From Candidatus Zhuqueibacterota bacterium (GTDB taxonomy: Bacteria; Zhuqueibacterota; Zhuqueibacteria; Oceanimicrobiales; Oceanimicrobiaceae): a DNA stretch of 20,073 bases. The position numbers and the translations under genes are program-made. The notes under the pieces were generated by a model. That model worked only from the letters and a program-made list of their open reading frames with translations, was not told the DNA's origin and did no database searches. Shown piece by piece: positions 1 through 7,046 of the stretch (position 1 is its first letter; every line of letters starts with the position of its first letter). The stretch covers positions 45,003-65,075 of the forward strand of contig JAABYK010000125.1 in the NCBI GenBank assembly GCA_011775825.1, in the 5' to 3' direction.

Positions 1-12
1 GCGCAAATCCGG

Positions 13-151
13 AGACTTAAGACTGTCCAAAAAGTACGGCACCCAGCCCTGCACGTCATGCTGAGGAGTCGAAACATGTTTTTAATTGTCTTGATCATCC
101 TTCGACTTCTCAGGATAAAGAGAGTTAGACTTTTTAGACGGCCTATCGTCT
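13..151. repeat. Palindromic intergenic element (MITE-like), about 139 bp
   Basis: This is a nested imperfect inverted repeat. The outer arms are 21-35 (GACTGTCCAAAAAGT) and 129-143 (ACTTTTTAGACGGCC), 12 of 15 complementary, with AGAC at 13-16 facing GTCT at 148-151. The inner arms are 58-78 and 96-116, complementary at 17 of 21 positions. The whole stretch could fold into one long hairpin with an unpaired tip near 79-95. The size and nested layout resemble the second palindrome at 6683-6835, although the sequences differ. It is probably a non-autonomous mobile or REP-like dispersed element. No transposase is visible, and copy number elsewhere cannot be judged from one window. Confidence 0.55.
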
Positions 152-220
152 TTCACAACAGTTTCGTTAAAATGTGGCGATTAAAACAGCATCGAAGAGA
201 GGAACCATTCCAAGAAACGT

Positions 221-236
221 GCGTTTAAACAAACGC
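221..236. repeat. Short perfect inverted repeat just before the tmRNA
   Basis: GCGTTT and AAACGC flank an AAAC spacer, giving 6-bp perfect arms that end five bases before the mature tmRNA 5' end. It could form a small stem in the precursor that helps 5' processing, or be part of the promoter region. It is short enough to be chance. Confidence 0.3.
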
Positions 237-241
237 TATTT

Positions 242-600
242 GGGGACGACAGGCTTCGACGGGGGTCGAGGAGCTAGGAATAGCATGTCGAGGTTTTTTC
301 AGGTCCTCGTAAAACAACTGAAAGCAAAATGTAAACGCAGATAACTATGCGTATGCTTTGGCTGCCTAATTAAATTAGGTAGCCCGTTCGTTTAGACCTG
401 GCCACGGGGTCTAAATTGAACGTCGATGAATGTGGCTATGTTGTCAGTCTTGCCTGAGGACTGATAATGAACCATTTCAGGCTGGCTTCTGCGGGTTTTG
501 TTTGTTGAACCTGCAAAAGTGAGATTCAATCAACAAACTAAGCATGTAGAATTTCTTAGTGACTGTCCTCCGGACGTGGGTTCGATTCCCACCGTCTCCA
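242..600 (+). ncRNA. ssrA: tmRNA (transfer-messenger RNA), one-piece
   Basis: tmRNA rescues stalled ribosomes and tags unfinished proteins for proteolysis. The 5' end GGGGACG (242-248) pairs with CGTCTCC (593-599) to form the acceptor stem with one G-U pair, and A600 is the discriminator. The next bases are CAA, so the CCA end is probably not fully encoded. The 5' half has the typical GACAGGCTTCGAC segment. The 3' half has a T arm, GTGGG-TTCGATT-CCCAC. The mRNA-like part reads GCA GAT AAC TAT GCG TAT GCT TTG GCT GCC TAA at 337-369, a 10-residue tag ADNYAYALAA. The resume GCA is chosen because it directly follows an A-rich segment, as in E. coli, and lies in frame with the LAA end. Pseudoknot regions lie between 370 and about 540. 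Continuity of both halves excludes a permuted two-piece tmRNA. Confidence 0.97.
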
Positions 601-845
601 CAAGTTTCCTTTCCCGCTCTTCTTATCGTCCATTTTACAGCACAGCCTCAAATCGGTCATCAATATTGCTCCTCTTGTTAATCGTTTGTTTAACCAAAAG
701 TTAAGTTCAAACTGGAGTGCAAAAATCTGCGAAGCCTATTTTTGCCGCTGGACGCTTCTGTAAAAATACGTTCGCTACGCTCACTGATTAGAGAATTTAA
801 GTACAGGGCAAGTGAAGGTTGAAATTGATCTTTCCGGAAAAAGTC

Positions 846-2411
846 TCAGACAAACTGATCCATGATGTACTCGGCGGTCCGGATGGCGTGGGCCACCATG
901 GTTAAGGTCGGATTGACCGCTCCCGTCGTCCCTCCGAAGTTGCTTCCTCCCAGCACAAACAGATTTGGGATTTCGTGAATTTTGCCATACTCATCGACGA
1001 CGCTATTTTCCGGAGCCGTGCCCATGCGAGTTCCACCCATATGATGGGCGCCATTGTCGAATTCATTGACCTCATCGAACTCCATTTTTTCTCCATCGGT
1101 CGCCGCGGCAAACCGGTCATAAAGGTCCGTCGCAAAGCCGTACGTTTCATAATCGAACTCTGAGGACTCGTAATGGATATGGGCGTAAGGGTCGCCGAAT
1201 CGGTCCCGTTTTTCAGACAAGGTGATGTACTTTTGGGGACTCGGCGCCGATTCCGCGTGCATGATGATCCCCCGTGAATAGATCTTCGCCTTCAGTTCCT
1301 CAAAAATCTCTGACGCGGATCCGGGCTCGGTGAGGATTTTTCTGAAACCGGGCGTGGACGCAAATTCTACTTTAGTCCCGCCGTGCTTTCCGCGAGTGGG
1401 CGGATCCATAAATTGGTGACTTTGACCGGTGATCGGACCAATCCGGCCTGGATAGAGTTTCTTTTTGTATTGCAGCCGGCCGTGCCACAGATGGTGAAAC
1501 GTAAAATGCTTGCCGACGTGTCCGCCCTGATTGCCAATCCCGTCCGGAAAGCGGCTGTCTTTGGAAAGCAAAAGCAACCTCGGGGATTCAATGGCGCCAG
1601 CGGCAACCATAATCAGGTTCGCCGAATGCTCTTTCTCCTGCCGTTCATCATTACGTTGATAAACAAGCGTTTTGGCCGATCCGGAGCTATCGAGGGCAAT
1701 CCTTCTAACGGATACATTTGTGTGCACGTTGCAGAGACCGGTTTCCATGGCGAGTAAAATATGATGATTCGGGGAGTAGCGCGAACCGATGGGACAGACG
1801 TCGCACGTGCCGAAGTTGACGCAGGCATCCCGCCCATCGTAGAGTTCACTCGTTCTCGCCTGTGGCGTGGTGTGGAGTACGATGTCGTGCTTCGTAAGTC
1901 TTTCCGCGAGCAGAAGGTCGTCATAACTCAATTCAAACGGCGGCAGAGGGAAAGGCTGCGACCGCGGTGGCGCGAACGGGTTATCGTCATCTGTGCCTGC
2001 GATGCCCAACAACCTCTCGGCTTTGCAGTAGTAAGGCTCGATATCATCGTAGGAAAGGGGCCAATCTTCGCCAAACCCGTACAGACTTTTTGTTCTGAAG
2101 TCATTTGGAAGCATTCTCGGGGTGATGGCTGCCCAATAGGTGGAACTCCCCCCGACCAGCATCCCGCGCTCCAATTCAACATTGTGCTGGTAATCGCCGG
2201 TAATCGAATGATTTTTGATGTCTTTGGGAAGTTTGTAAGCGGGATTGCCGTACAAGTAAAATATTCGTTCGGCGAATTGGTCTGTGTGCGGATAGGGGTA
2301 ATCCGGGCCTTTTTCGAAAATGTCCACCCGGTAGCCCTTCTTGACAAAAAGATAGGCTAAGGTTGCACCGATGATACCCGAACCTACAATCGCAACTGAC
2401 TTGTTGTTCAT
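846..2411 (-). CDS. GMC-family FAD-dependent oxidoreductase
   Basis: This is a flavoprotein dehydrogenase of the glucose-methanol-choline family, likely oxidising a sugar or other alcohol. The N-terminus has the FAD Rossmann motif GSGIIG (about residues 10-15). The family's GGSSTYW segment, a second GMC signature (AAGAIESPRLLLLS), and a C-terminal HHMGGTRMG with the catalytic His region followed by GGTTGAVNPTLT are all visible. A Cys-containing segment (CVNFGTCDVCP) is typical of the bacterial gluconate/sugar dehydrogenase branch. It has no signal peptide. The gene upstream encodes a Tat-signal partner that could carry it across the membrane by hitchhiking. The ATG at 2411 is preferred over 2417 because GGA lies seven bases ahead, although both are possible. 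The upstream gene ends at 2424, so the two are cotranscribed. The substrate cannot be told from sequence, and no cytochrome c subunit gene is adjacent. Confidence 0.9.
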   Translation of the reverse strand: MNNKSVAIVGSGIIGATLAYLFVKKGYRVDIFEKGPDYPYPHTDQFAERIFYLYGNPAYKLPKDIKNHSITGDYQHNVELERGMLVGGSSTYWAAITPRMLPNDFRTKSLYGFGEDWPLSYDDIEPYYCKAERLLGIAGTDDDNPFAPPRSQPFPLPPFELSYDDLLLAERLTKHDIVLHTTPQARTSELYDGRDACVNFGTCDVCPIGSRYSPNHHILLAMETGLCNVHTNVSVRRIALDSSGSAKTLVYQRNDERQEKEHSANLIMVAAGAIESPRLLLLSKDSRFPDGIGNQGGHVGKHFTFHHLWHGRLQYKKKLYPGRIGPITGQSHQFMDPPTRGKHGGTKVEFASTPGFRKILTEPGSASEIFEELKAKIYSRGIIMHAESAPSPQKYITLSEKRDRFGDPYAHIHYESSEFDYETYGFATDLYDRFAAATDGEKMEFDEVNEFDNGAHHMGGTRMGTAPENSVVDEYGKIHEIPNLFVLGGSNFGGTTGAVNPTLTMVAHAIRTAEYIMDQFV

Positions 2412-2423
2412 TAGCATTCCATA

Positions 2424-3026
2424 TTAATCGTTCATTGGGAGAGCGTTCGCGGAAGGCGATTTTCGACATTCTTCCAGACCTCTGGCCTGTCCCGGCCAGT
2501 ACCTGTAGCCGAGCAAAGTCCACGCATCGGTCCGGCTGAACAATTTCAAGATTTCTTGAATGATGCGCCTGTGGTAGACAATATGGTGTTTCTTCTGACT
2601 TAGAGACTTGCGAAGATGGTACAACCAACCCGAAGGGACAAATTCATTCAAAATGGATTGACGTTTTGAAAGTTGGCATTCGACAAACGCTTGCCCGAAT
2701 TTGTCCTGCGCTAATTGCTCCAGTTCGGCCGTGAAATTTTCATACAATGCCTTATATCCCGGCAGATTTGCTGAGCGCCATTCGAAGTAGATTTCGTAAT
2801 TGTTGGGTTCCACGTCGTAGTCCACAAGCGCTGTGGTTGCCGAGAGTAAGACGTCGAGTGTTTGGGAATTTAGTTGACCGACTTCATCTTTCTCGAACAC
2901 CGGCTTGGTCATATTTCGGTAAACATTCCGGATGTCCACCCGGCGCAAGAAAACGAACGCGCCCGCCGTTCCTGCACTCGCGGTCAAGGCAACATACTTT
3001 AAGAATCTCCGTCTTGTGAGCTTCAT
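2424..3026 (-). CDS. Tat-exported gluconate 2-dehydrogenase subunit 3-like protein
   Basis: This 200-aa protein starts MKLTRRRFLKYVALTASAG. The twin-arginine motif TRRRFLK is followed by a hydrophobic stretch, so it should be exported folded by the Tat system. The rest is polar and helical (…LDVLLSATTALVDYDVEPNNYEIYFEWR…), as in small subunit-3 (gamma) proteins that sit next to GMC dehydrogenases. In those systems the small subunit assists export and stability of the FAD subunit. Here the FAD gene starts within 13 bases of this stop codon. The assignment rests on the Tat motif, the size and the partner gene. Family similarity in the mature part is weaker. A palindrome lies 33-61 bases upstream and may regulate it. 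Confidence 0.72.
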   Translation of the reverse strand: MKLTRRRFLKYVALTASAGTAGAFVFLRRVDIRNVYRNMTKPVFEKDEVGQLNSQTLDVLLSATTALVDYDVEPNNYEIYFEWRSANLPGYKALYENFTAELEQLAQDKFGQAFVECQLSKRQSILNEFVPSGWLYHLRKSLSQKKHHIVYHRRIIQEILKLFSRTDAWTLLGYRYWPGQARGLEECRKSPSANALPMND

Positions 3027-3058
3027 GGTCTATCTCAAAATTCCGTAACCAGAAAAAT

Positions 3059-3087
3059 CTTTACTAAACTTTGGAAGTTTAGTAAAG
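3059..3087. promoter_or_regulatory. Perfect palindrome, putative operator or leader hairpin
   Basis: CTTTACTAAACTT (3059-3071) and its exact reverse complement (3075-3087) are separated by TGG, giving 13-bp perfect arms. Each arm holds a smaller palindrome, TTTACTAAA (3060-3068) and TTTAGTAAA (3078-3086), with centres 18 bp apart. It lies in the divergent region 33 bases upstream of the minus-strand Tat-protein gene. Read on the minus strand the hairpin is followed by ATTTTTC, so a weak attenuator is an alternative to a protein-binding operator. The stem is A+T-rich, which favours an operator. Confidence 0.55.
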
Positions 3088-3201
3088 TTCCTTGCTCCTT
3101 AAGATACTATTAACTATAGCCATAAGCATGCGAATTTGGCGATTAAATATTCTTCGAGATTCTTTCTGCAAAGCACTAAAAAATCAAAAATTATAAAAAA
3201 G

Positions 3202-3229
3202 TTGCAAAAATGAGTATTTTTACTAATAT
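3202..3229 (+). promoter_or_regulatory. Putative promoter of the egtD operon with an operator-like half site
   Basis: TTGCAA (3202-3207) and TAATAT (3224-3229) are spaced by 16 bases, an acceptable sigma-70-like arrangement in a very A+T-rich stretch. TTTACTAAT at 3219-3227 matches the TTTACTAAA unit of the palindrome at 3059-3087 in 8 of 9 positions and sits between the two hexamers, where a bound repressor would block transcription. A start near 3236 would put the ATG at 3241 almost at the 5' end of the message, supporting the downstream GTG start. Confidence 0.35.
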
Positions 3230-3336
3230 AAATAGACTTAATGGTTAGAGATGTTAAATTCACATCAGTCAAAACCCCACCTTTGTTTGCTCACTCGAGT
3301 TTTCGACGAGGTGGCCATTATGAAAGGAGAAGTGCG

Positions 3337-4350
3337 GTGGAACTCGATACATTGACCAATTTAACAGAGGAGCGCTTGAAAGTCAAGATATCACGGCAAG
3401 ATAAATCGGTGGAGTCGCTTGCCGATGATGTGGTTGCCGGCCTTTCGGCCAATCCGAAAACGTTGCCCCCAAAGTACTTTTACGATAAAGTGGGATCTCG
3501 AATCTTCGAGGAAATTTGTGACCTGCCGGAATATTATCCCACACGAACGGAACTGGCCATACTGGAAAACTACGCCGATGACATTGCGCGCCAATTCGAC
3601 GAGCCGATTAGGTTAATCGAATTAGGGAGTGGCAACTCGTTCAAAACCCGCGTGCTGATTGAAGCATTTCTGCGGCGGTTTGAAACGCTGCATTACATGC
3701 CTATCGATATTTCAAAGAGCATTCTGGTCAAAACCGCAAACGACCTGCTGGAACAGTATCCAAACCTCAAAATCACGGCCTACGTTTCGGACTATCACAC
3801 GGCGCTGCATGCGCTAAAAAATCAGGAAATGGGCGGAAAGCTCATCTTATTTTTAGGCTCAAATATTGGCAATTTTGAACCGGAGCAAGCGCTGAACTTT
3901 TTGAAGAAAACCTTTGCAACCATGAATGATGATGACCGATTGCTCATGGGCGTCGATCTCATGAAGGATGAAACCATTCTCAAGCCCGCCTATGATGATG
4001 CTGAGGGCGTGACGGCCAAATTCAATCAAAATCTCCTCGTCAGGCTGAATCGCGAATTGGATGGCGATTTCGACCTTTCCAAGTTTCGGCACAAGATCGT
4101 TTTTAATGGAGAACACGGTCGCATCGAATTGCACCTGGAAAGCACCGAAAACCAAACCGTCAGCCTAAGCAAGATTGACCAACAATTCGAATTCGAACAA
4201 GGCGAAACCATTCATACGGAGAACTCATACAAATACTCGCCGGAGAAGCTTACAGCGCTTGCGGAAAGCGGCGGATTCGAACTGAAAACGTCGTGGTTCG
4301 ATGGCAACAAATGGTTTAGCTTGAATTTACTCAGACCGATTGACGACTGA
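3337..4350 (+). CDS. egtD: L-histidine N-alpha-methyltransferase EgtD
   Basis: This is a SAM-dependent enzyme that trimethylates histidine to hercynine, the first step of ergothioneine synthesis, in the cytosol. The order of motifs follows mycobacterial EgtD: PPKYFYD, LPEYYPTRTE, the SAM loop ELGSGNSFKTR, FLGSNIGN, and PAYDDAEGVTAKFN. Residues equivalent to the histidine-binding set are all present: a Tyr in YYPTRTE (66-67), N179, Y219, and E295 and S297 in TENS. This argues for true histidine specificity rather than a distant paralogue. The reading frame is open from ATG 3241, but GTG 3337 is chosen because AAAGGAGA ends six bases before it and the resulting 337 aa match the usual 320-aa family size. 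No EgtB, which would add sulfur, is in the window, so hercynine itself or an unlinked egtB is possible. The ABC transporter genes follow within 42 bases. Confidence 0.92.
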   Translation: MELDTLTNLTEERLKVKISRQDKSVESLADDVVAGLSANPKTLPPKYFYDKVGSRIFEEICDLPEYYPTRTELAILENYADDIARQFDEPIRLIELGSGNSFKTRVLIEAFLRRFETLHYMPIDISKSILVKTANDLLEQYPNLKITAYVSDYHTALHALKNQEMGGKLILFLGSNIGNFEPEQALNFLKKTFATMNDDDRLLMGVDLMKDETILKPAYDDAEGVTAKFNQNLLVRLNRELDGDFDLSKFRHKIVFNGEHGRIELHLESTENQTVSLSKIDQQFEFEQGETIHTENSYKYSPEKLTALAESGGFELKTSWFDGNKWFSLNLLRPIDD

Positions 4351-4392
4351 TCTTGTGTCGTCACATAAATGCCAAATACCGATTGGAGACGT

Positions 4393-5145
4393 ATGGACCC
4401 CATTGTTTTCGAAAATATCCGAAAGACGTATGATGGAAAAGTTGCATTAGAACAGATCAATTTATCCATTCTTCGGGACCAAACCACGGCGGTCATCGGT
4501 CCAAGCGGCAGCGGCAAATCCACATTGCTTCAGCTTATCAATGGACTGGTGGTTCCTGATCGCGGCAAAGTCTATGTTTATGGAGACGAAATTGACTACG
4601 ACAACCTGGCCAAATTAAGACGACGGATCGGCTACGCCGTGCAGGGCACCGGACTGTTTCCCCATATGACCGTGAAAAAGAACATCACCTTGTTGGCCTC
4701 CCTGGAAGACTGGGACAAAGAAGCCATCAATCGTCGCATGAGAGACTTGATGGACTTGGTCGACCTGCCATCATCGTACACCGACCGCTATCCCCACGAG
4801 TTAAGCGGCGGCGAGCAGCAGCGGGTGGGGCTTTGTCGGGCCATGATACTCAACCCAAAAATCTTTCTGCTCGACGAAGCGTTTGGCGCACTCGACGCTC
4901 TCACTCGCAGCGAAATCCACCAGGAATTTCTGAAACTCCAGAAAATGGAGGCGCGCACCATTGTACTGGTTACCCACGATCTGCGGGAAGCCATAAAATT
5001 GGCTGACCAGATCGTCATTTTAAACGAAGGAAACATTGAACAAGTCGGTTCGCGAACGGATATTATGGAGAACCCGGAGACGGAATTCGTCGAGAGATTT
5101 GTACACATGCAATTGGAGGAGGAACCGGTTGAATTTCAAAAATAG
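4393..5145 (+). CDS. Quaternary-amine-type ABC transporter ATP-binding protein (OpuCA/EgtV-like)
   Basis: This is the nucleotide-binding subunit of an importer in the betaine/choline (OpuC/ProV) class. It contains Walker A GPSGSGKST, a Q-loop (AVQGTGLFPHMTV), signature LSGGEQQRVGLCRA, Walker B IFLLDEAFGALD and the switch His in VTHDLREA. It is 250 aa and stops after the ATPase domain, so it lacks the C-terminal CBS pair with which OpuCA senses ionic strength; osmotic gating of that kind is therefore unlikely. The start at 4393 is favoured over 4369 because GGAG precedes it by four bases. It lies 42 bases after egtD, and the permease gene begins inside its 3' end, so the three genes should be cotranscribed. 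EgtV, the ergothioneine importer ATPase of some Firmicutes and Helicobacter, is also of this class. Confidence 0.9.
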   Translation: MDPIVFENIRKTYDGKVALEQINLSILRDQTTAVIGPSGSGKSTLLQLINGLVVPDRGKVYVYGDEIDYDNLAKLRRRIGYAVQGTGLFPHMTVKKNITLLASLEDWDKEAINRRMRDLMDLVDLPSSYTDRYPHELSGGEQQRVGLCRAMILNPKIFLLDEAFGALDALTRSEIHQEFLKLQKMEARTIVLVTHDLREAIKLADQIVILNEGNIEQVGSRTDIMENPETEFVERFVHMQLEEEPVEFQK

Positions 5146-6643
5146 ACGTGTCTGGCTCAAAATTGCTGCCGGCATTTTTCTCTTAGTCTTTCTGACTGCC
5201 CTATCACAGTCAAATCGACCCATCCGAATCGGCTCCAAGCATTTCAATGAAAGCTACATCTTGGCTGAAATCATAGGCCAACTTCTCGAGGACCGGGGCT
5301 TTAAAGTTGAGCGAAACTTCGGCCTCGGCGGCACCATGATCTGCTACCAGGCATTGGTGAACGAGGAAATCGATGTCTATCCGGAATATTCAGGGACCAT
5401 CGAACAGGCCATTCTGAAACTCGACCGGGGAACGAATTACACCCAATTACAGACATTGTTGCGAGAGAATCACGGGCTTGAGTTGTTGGACTCATTCGGT
5501 TTTAACAACACGTATGCGTTAGCAGTTCGTCAAGAGACTGCAAAAAAAAGAAACCTGGAGACCATAAGTGACCTGCGCGATCACAAAAACCTGCGGCTCG
5601 GCTTTAGTTACGAATTTATGGAACGTGGCGACGGTTGGCAGGCCCTCGCCGAAGCGTATTCCCTGCCGTTTAACCCGACTGGCATGGAACATGGTTTGGC
5701 CTACCAGGGACTGAATGAGGAAACTCTCAATGTCATCGATGTGTATTCCACCGATGCCGAAATTGAGAGATACAACCTAACTTTGCTCGAAGACAACAAG
5801 GATTTCTTCCCCGAATATATGGCGGCGCCCCTCGTCCGCTTGGATTTGGATCCAAACGTGAAGTCGATTTTGGAGGAACTCGCAGGCAAAATTGGCCAGG
5901 AACGAATGCAGGCACTCAATGCTCAAGTCGCCATCGAAAAAAAGAGTTTTGCTGAAACCGCGCATCGGTTCTTGCAAAACGAGGGATTGCTTACCCAAAA
6001 CAATACATTTGCCACCCAGACTAAATGGCAGGATTTAGCCCGTCGAACCGTCGCGCACATTAAACTAACCGGCATTGCCTTGCTCGTTGCGACAGGTGTC
6101 GCCATTCCATTGGGCATCTGGATATATCGCCTGCGCGCCATCTCGCAACCGGTCATGTACTTTGTCGGACTGATGCAAACCGTCCCCTCGATTGCCCTGC
6201 TGGCCCTCATGATTCCTCTGTTTGGCATTGGGGTAAAGCCCGCCATCGTCGCGCTCATTATTTATGCCTTGCTGCCCATCTTGAGGAACACCTTTGCCGC
6301 GTTGAATACTATTGAGCCGGAATTGAAAAAAGTCTCCGTGGGCATGGGACTCACCGTCTGGCAGAGACTGCGATACATTGAAATTCCGCTGGCCGTTCCG
6401 AACATTTTGGCGGGCATTCGCACCGCCGCGGTCATCAGCATCGGCACGGCAACGTTGGCGGCATTTATCGGCGCCGGTGGACTCGGAGAGCCCATTGTCA
6501 CCGGCTTGTCGTTGAATGACCCTATTTTGATCATGTGGGGGGCCATCCCGGCTGCGGTTTTGGCCATCCTGGTGGAGTTGATGTTTGAGGCCCTGGAACG
6601 TGCGATCGTTCCCAAGCATTTGCTGCAGAAGCAAGCACGGTGA
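5129..6643 (+). CDS. Fused substrate-binding and permease protein of a betaine/ergothioneine-type ABC importer
   Basis: This single 504-aa chain carries two subunits. After an N-terminal membrane anchor (residues about 8-25, no lipobox) comes an OpuAC-type binding domain (about 33-290) with RIGSKHFNES near its start, then LGGTM and DVYPEYSGT, hallmarks of quaternary-amine binders. From about 312 on there is a multi-span permease with the EAA-like loop (KVSVGMGLTVWQRLRYIEIPLA) and the C-terminal GAGGLGEPI segment. The chosen start is TTG 5129, because GGAGGAGG (5115-5122) lies six bases before it. The frame stays open further upstream, but those starts are buried in the ATPase gene and add a charged, non-hydrophobic tail. 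The overlap of 17 bases implies translational coupling. In pneumococcal EgtU the permease comes first and the binding domain second; here the order is reversed. Substrate may be glycine betaine, choline, hercynine or ergothioneine. Confidence 0.88.
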   Translation: MNFKNRRVWLKIAAGIFLLVFLTALSQSNRPIRIGSKHFNESYILAEIIGQLLEDRGFKVERNFGLGGTMICYQALVNEEIDVYPEYSGTIEQAILKLDRGTNYTQLQTLLRENHGLELLDSFGFNNTYALAVRQETAKKRNLETISDLRDHKNLRLGFSYEFMERGDGWQALAEAYSLPFNPTGMEHGLAYQGLNEETLNVIDVYSTDAEIERYNLTLLEDNKDFFPEYMAAPLVRLDLDPNVKSILEELAGKIGQERMQALNAQVAIEKKSFAETAHRFLQNEGLLTQNNTFATQTKWQDLARRTVAHIKLTGIALLVATGVAIPLGIWIYRLRAISQPVMYFVGLMQTVPSIALLALMIPLFGIGVKPAIVALIIYALLPILRNTFAALNTIEPELKKVSVGMGLTVWQRLRYIEIPLAVPNILAGIRTAAVISIGTATLAAFIGAGGLGEPIVTGLSLNDPILIMWGAIPAAVLAILVELMFEALERAIVPKHLLQKQAR

Positions 6644-6682
6644 GAGTGTAGAACGGGAGCGAAAAGGGCAACCAGTACTTGT

Positions 6683-6835
6683 TGTCTGACCGAAAACCTA
6701 AACCGAGCATGTCATTCCGGCATGGTGTTAAGCTTGTCCCTGCGAAGGCAGGGGCCGGAATCTCCTTGAATTAGCCTGGAGATTCCCAATTAAAGCATTC
6801 GGGAATAACCACTTCAGGCCGTTTTCGGTGAGACA
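6683..6835. mobile_element. MITE-like palindromic element, 153 bp
   Basis: Terminal inverted repeats TGTCTGACCGAAAAC (6683-6697) and GTTTTCGGTGAGACA (6821-6835) match in 14 of 15 positions. Inside are nested stems: ATTCCGGC (6714-6721) with GCCGGAAT (6754-6761), CCCTGC with GCAGGG around a GAAG loop (6738-6753), AATCTCC (6759-6765) with GGAGATT (6778-6784), and ATTCCC (6782-6787) with GGGAAT (6801-6806). Overlapping stems mean alternative folds. No coding capacity or obvious target-site duplication is seen. It fills most of the space between the transporter operon and the metalloprotease promoter, and could act as a bidirectional transcription stop. Confidence 0.6.
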
Positions 6836-6921
6836 TTTAATTACTCAAATGCCGGGCAACGCAATAGGGTCATAAGCTTCCGAAGAGGTGACACTCCGCA
6901 GATCCTCGTGGTAGATTTTTC

Positions 6922-6950
6922 TTGACATTTAGACCGATTTTATTTACCGT
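6922..6950 (+). promoter_or_regulatory. Possible promoter for the metalloprotease gene
   Basis: A perfect TTGACA (6922-6927) lies about 120 bases ahead of the start codon. At 17 bases spacing the -10 region is TACCGT, a poor match; TATTTA is nearer but too close. An ATTTG-containing stretch (TACCATTTG, about 6950) could serve a Bacteroidota-like -7 element. The -35 is convincing and the -10 is not. Confidence 0.35.
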
Positions 6951-7046
6951 ACCATTTGTAAGATTAACCATTCACCACGCCCCGATCTCCCAACCGAATG
7001 CCCGGAAGAAATAAAATTTAATCACAAAATTTTTTAGGAGGGAATC

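Noticed and set aside
498..704. Small plus-strand reading frame across the tmRNA 3' end
   Set aside because: It overlaps the tmRNA T arm and acceptor stem, and the peptide shows no family features.
831..840. TTTCCGGAAA palindrome as a terminator for the GMC gene
   Set aside because: The stem is only five base pairs and no T-run follows it on the minus strand.
1761..2360. 199-aa plus-strand reading frame opposite the GMC gene
   Set aside because: It is antisense to a well-supported enzyme and contains no recognisable motif.
3241..3336. Upstream ATG start for EgtD
   Set aside because: It has no ribosome site, lies almost at the predicted transcription start, and adds 32 residues not typical of the family.
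5036..5128. Upstream start for the binding/permease fusion inside the ATPase gene
   Set aside because: It gives a polar, Arg-rich extension before the membrane anchor, whereas TTG 5129 has a near-perfect ribosome site.
6065..6634. 189-aa minus-strand reading frame opposite the permease
   Set aside because: Its composition is that of the complement of a membrane protein, and the opposite frame has clear ABC permease motifs.
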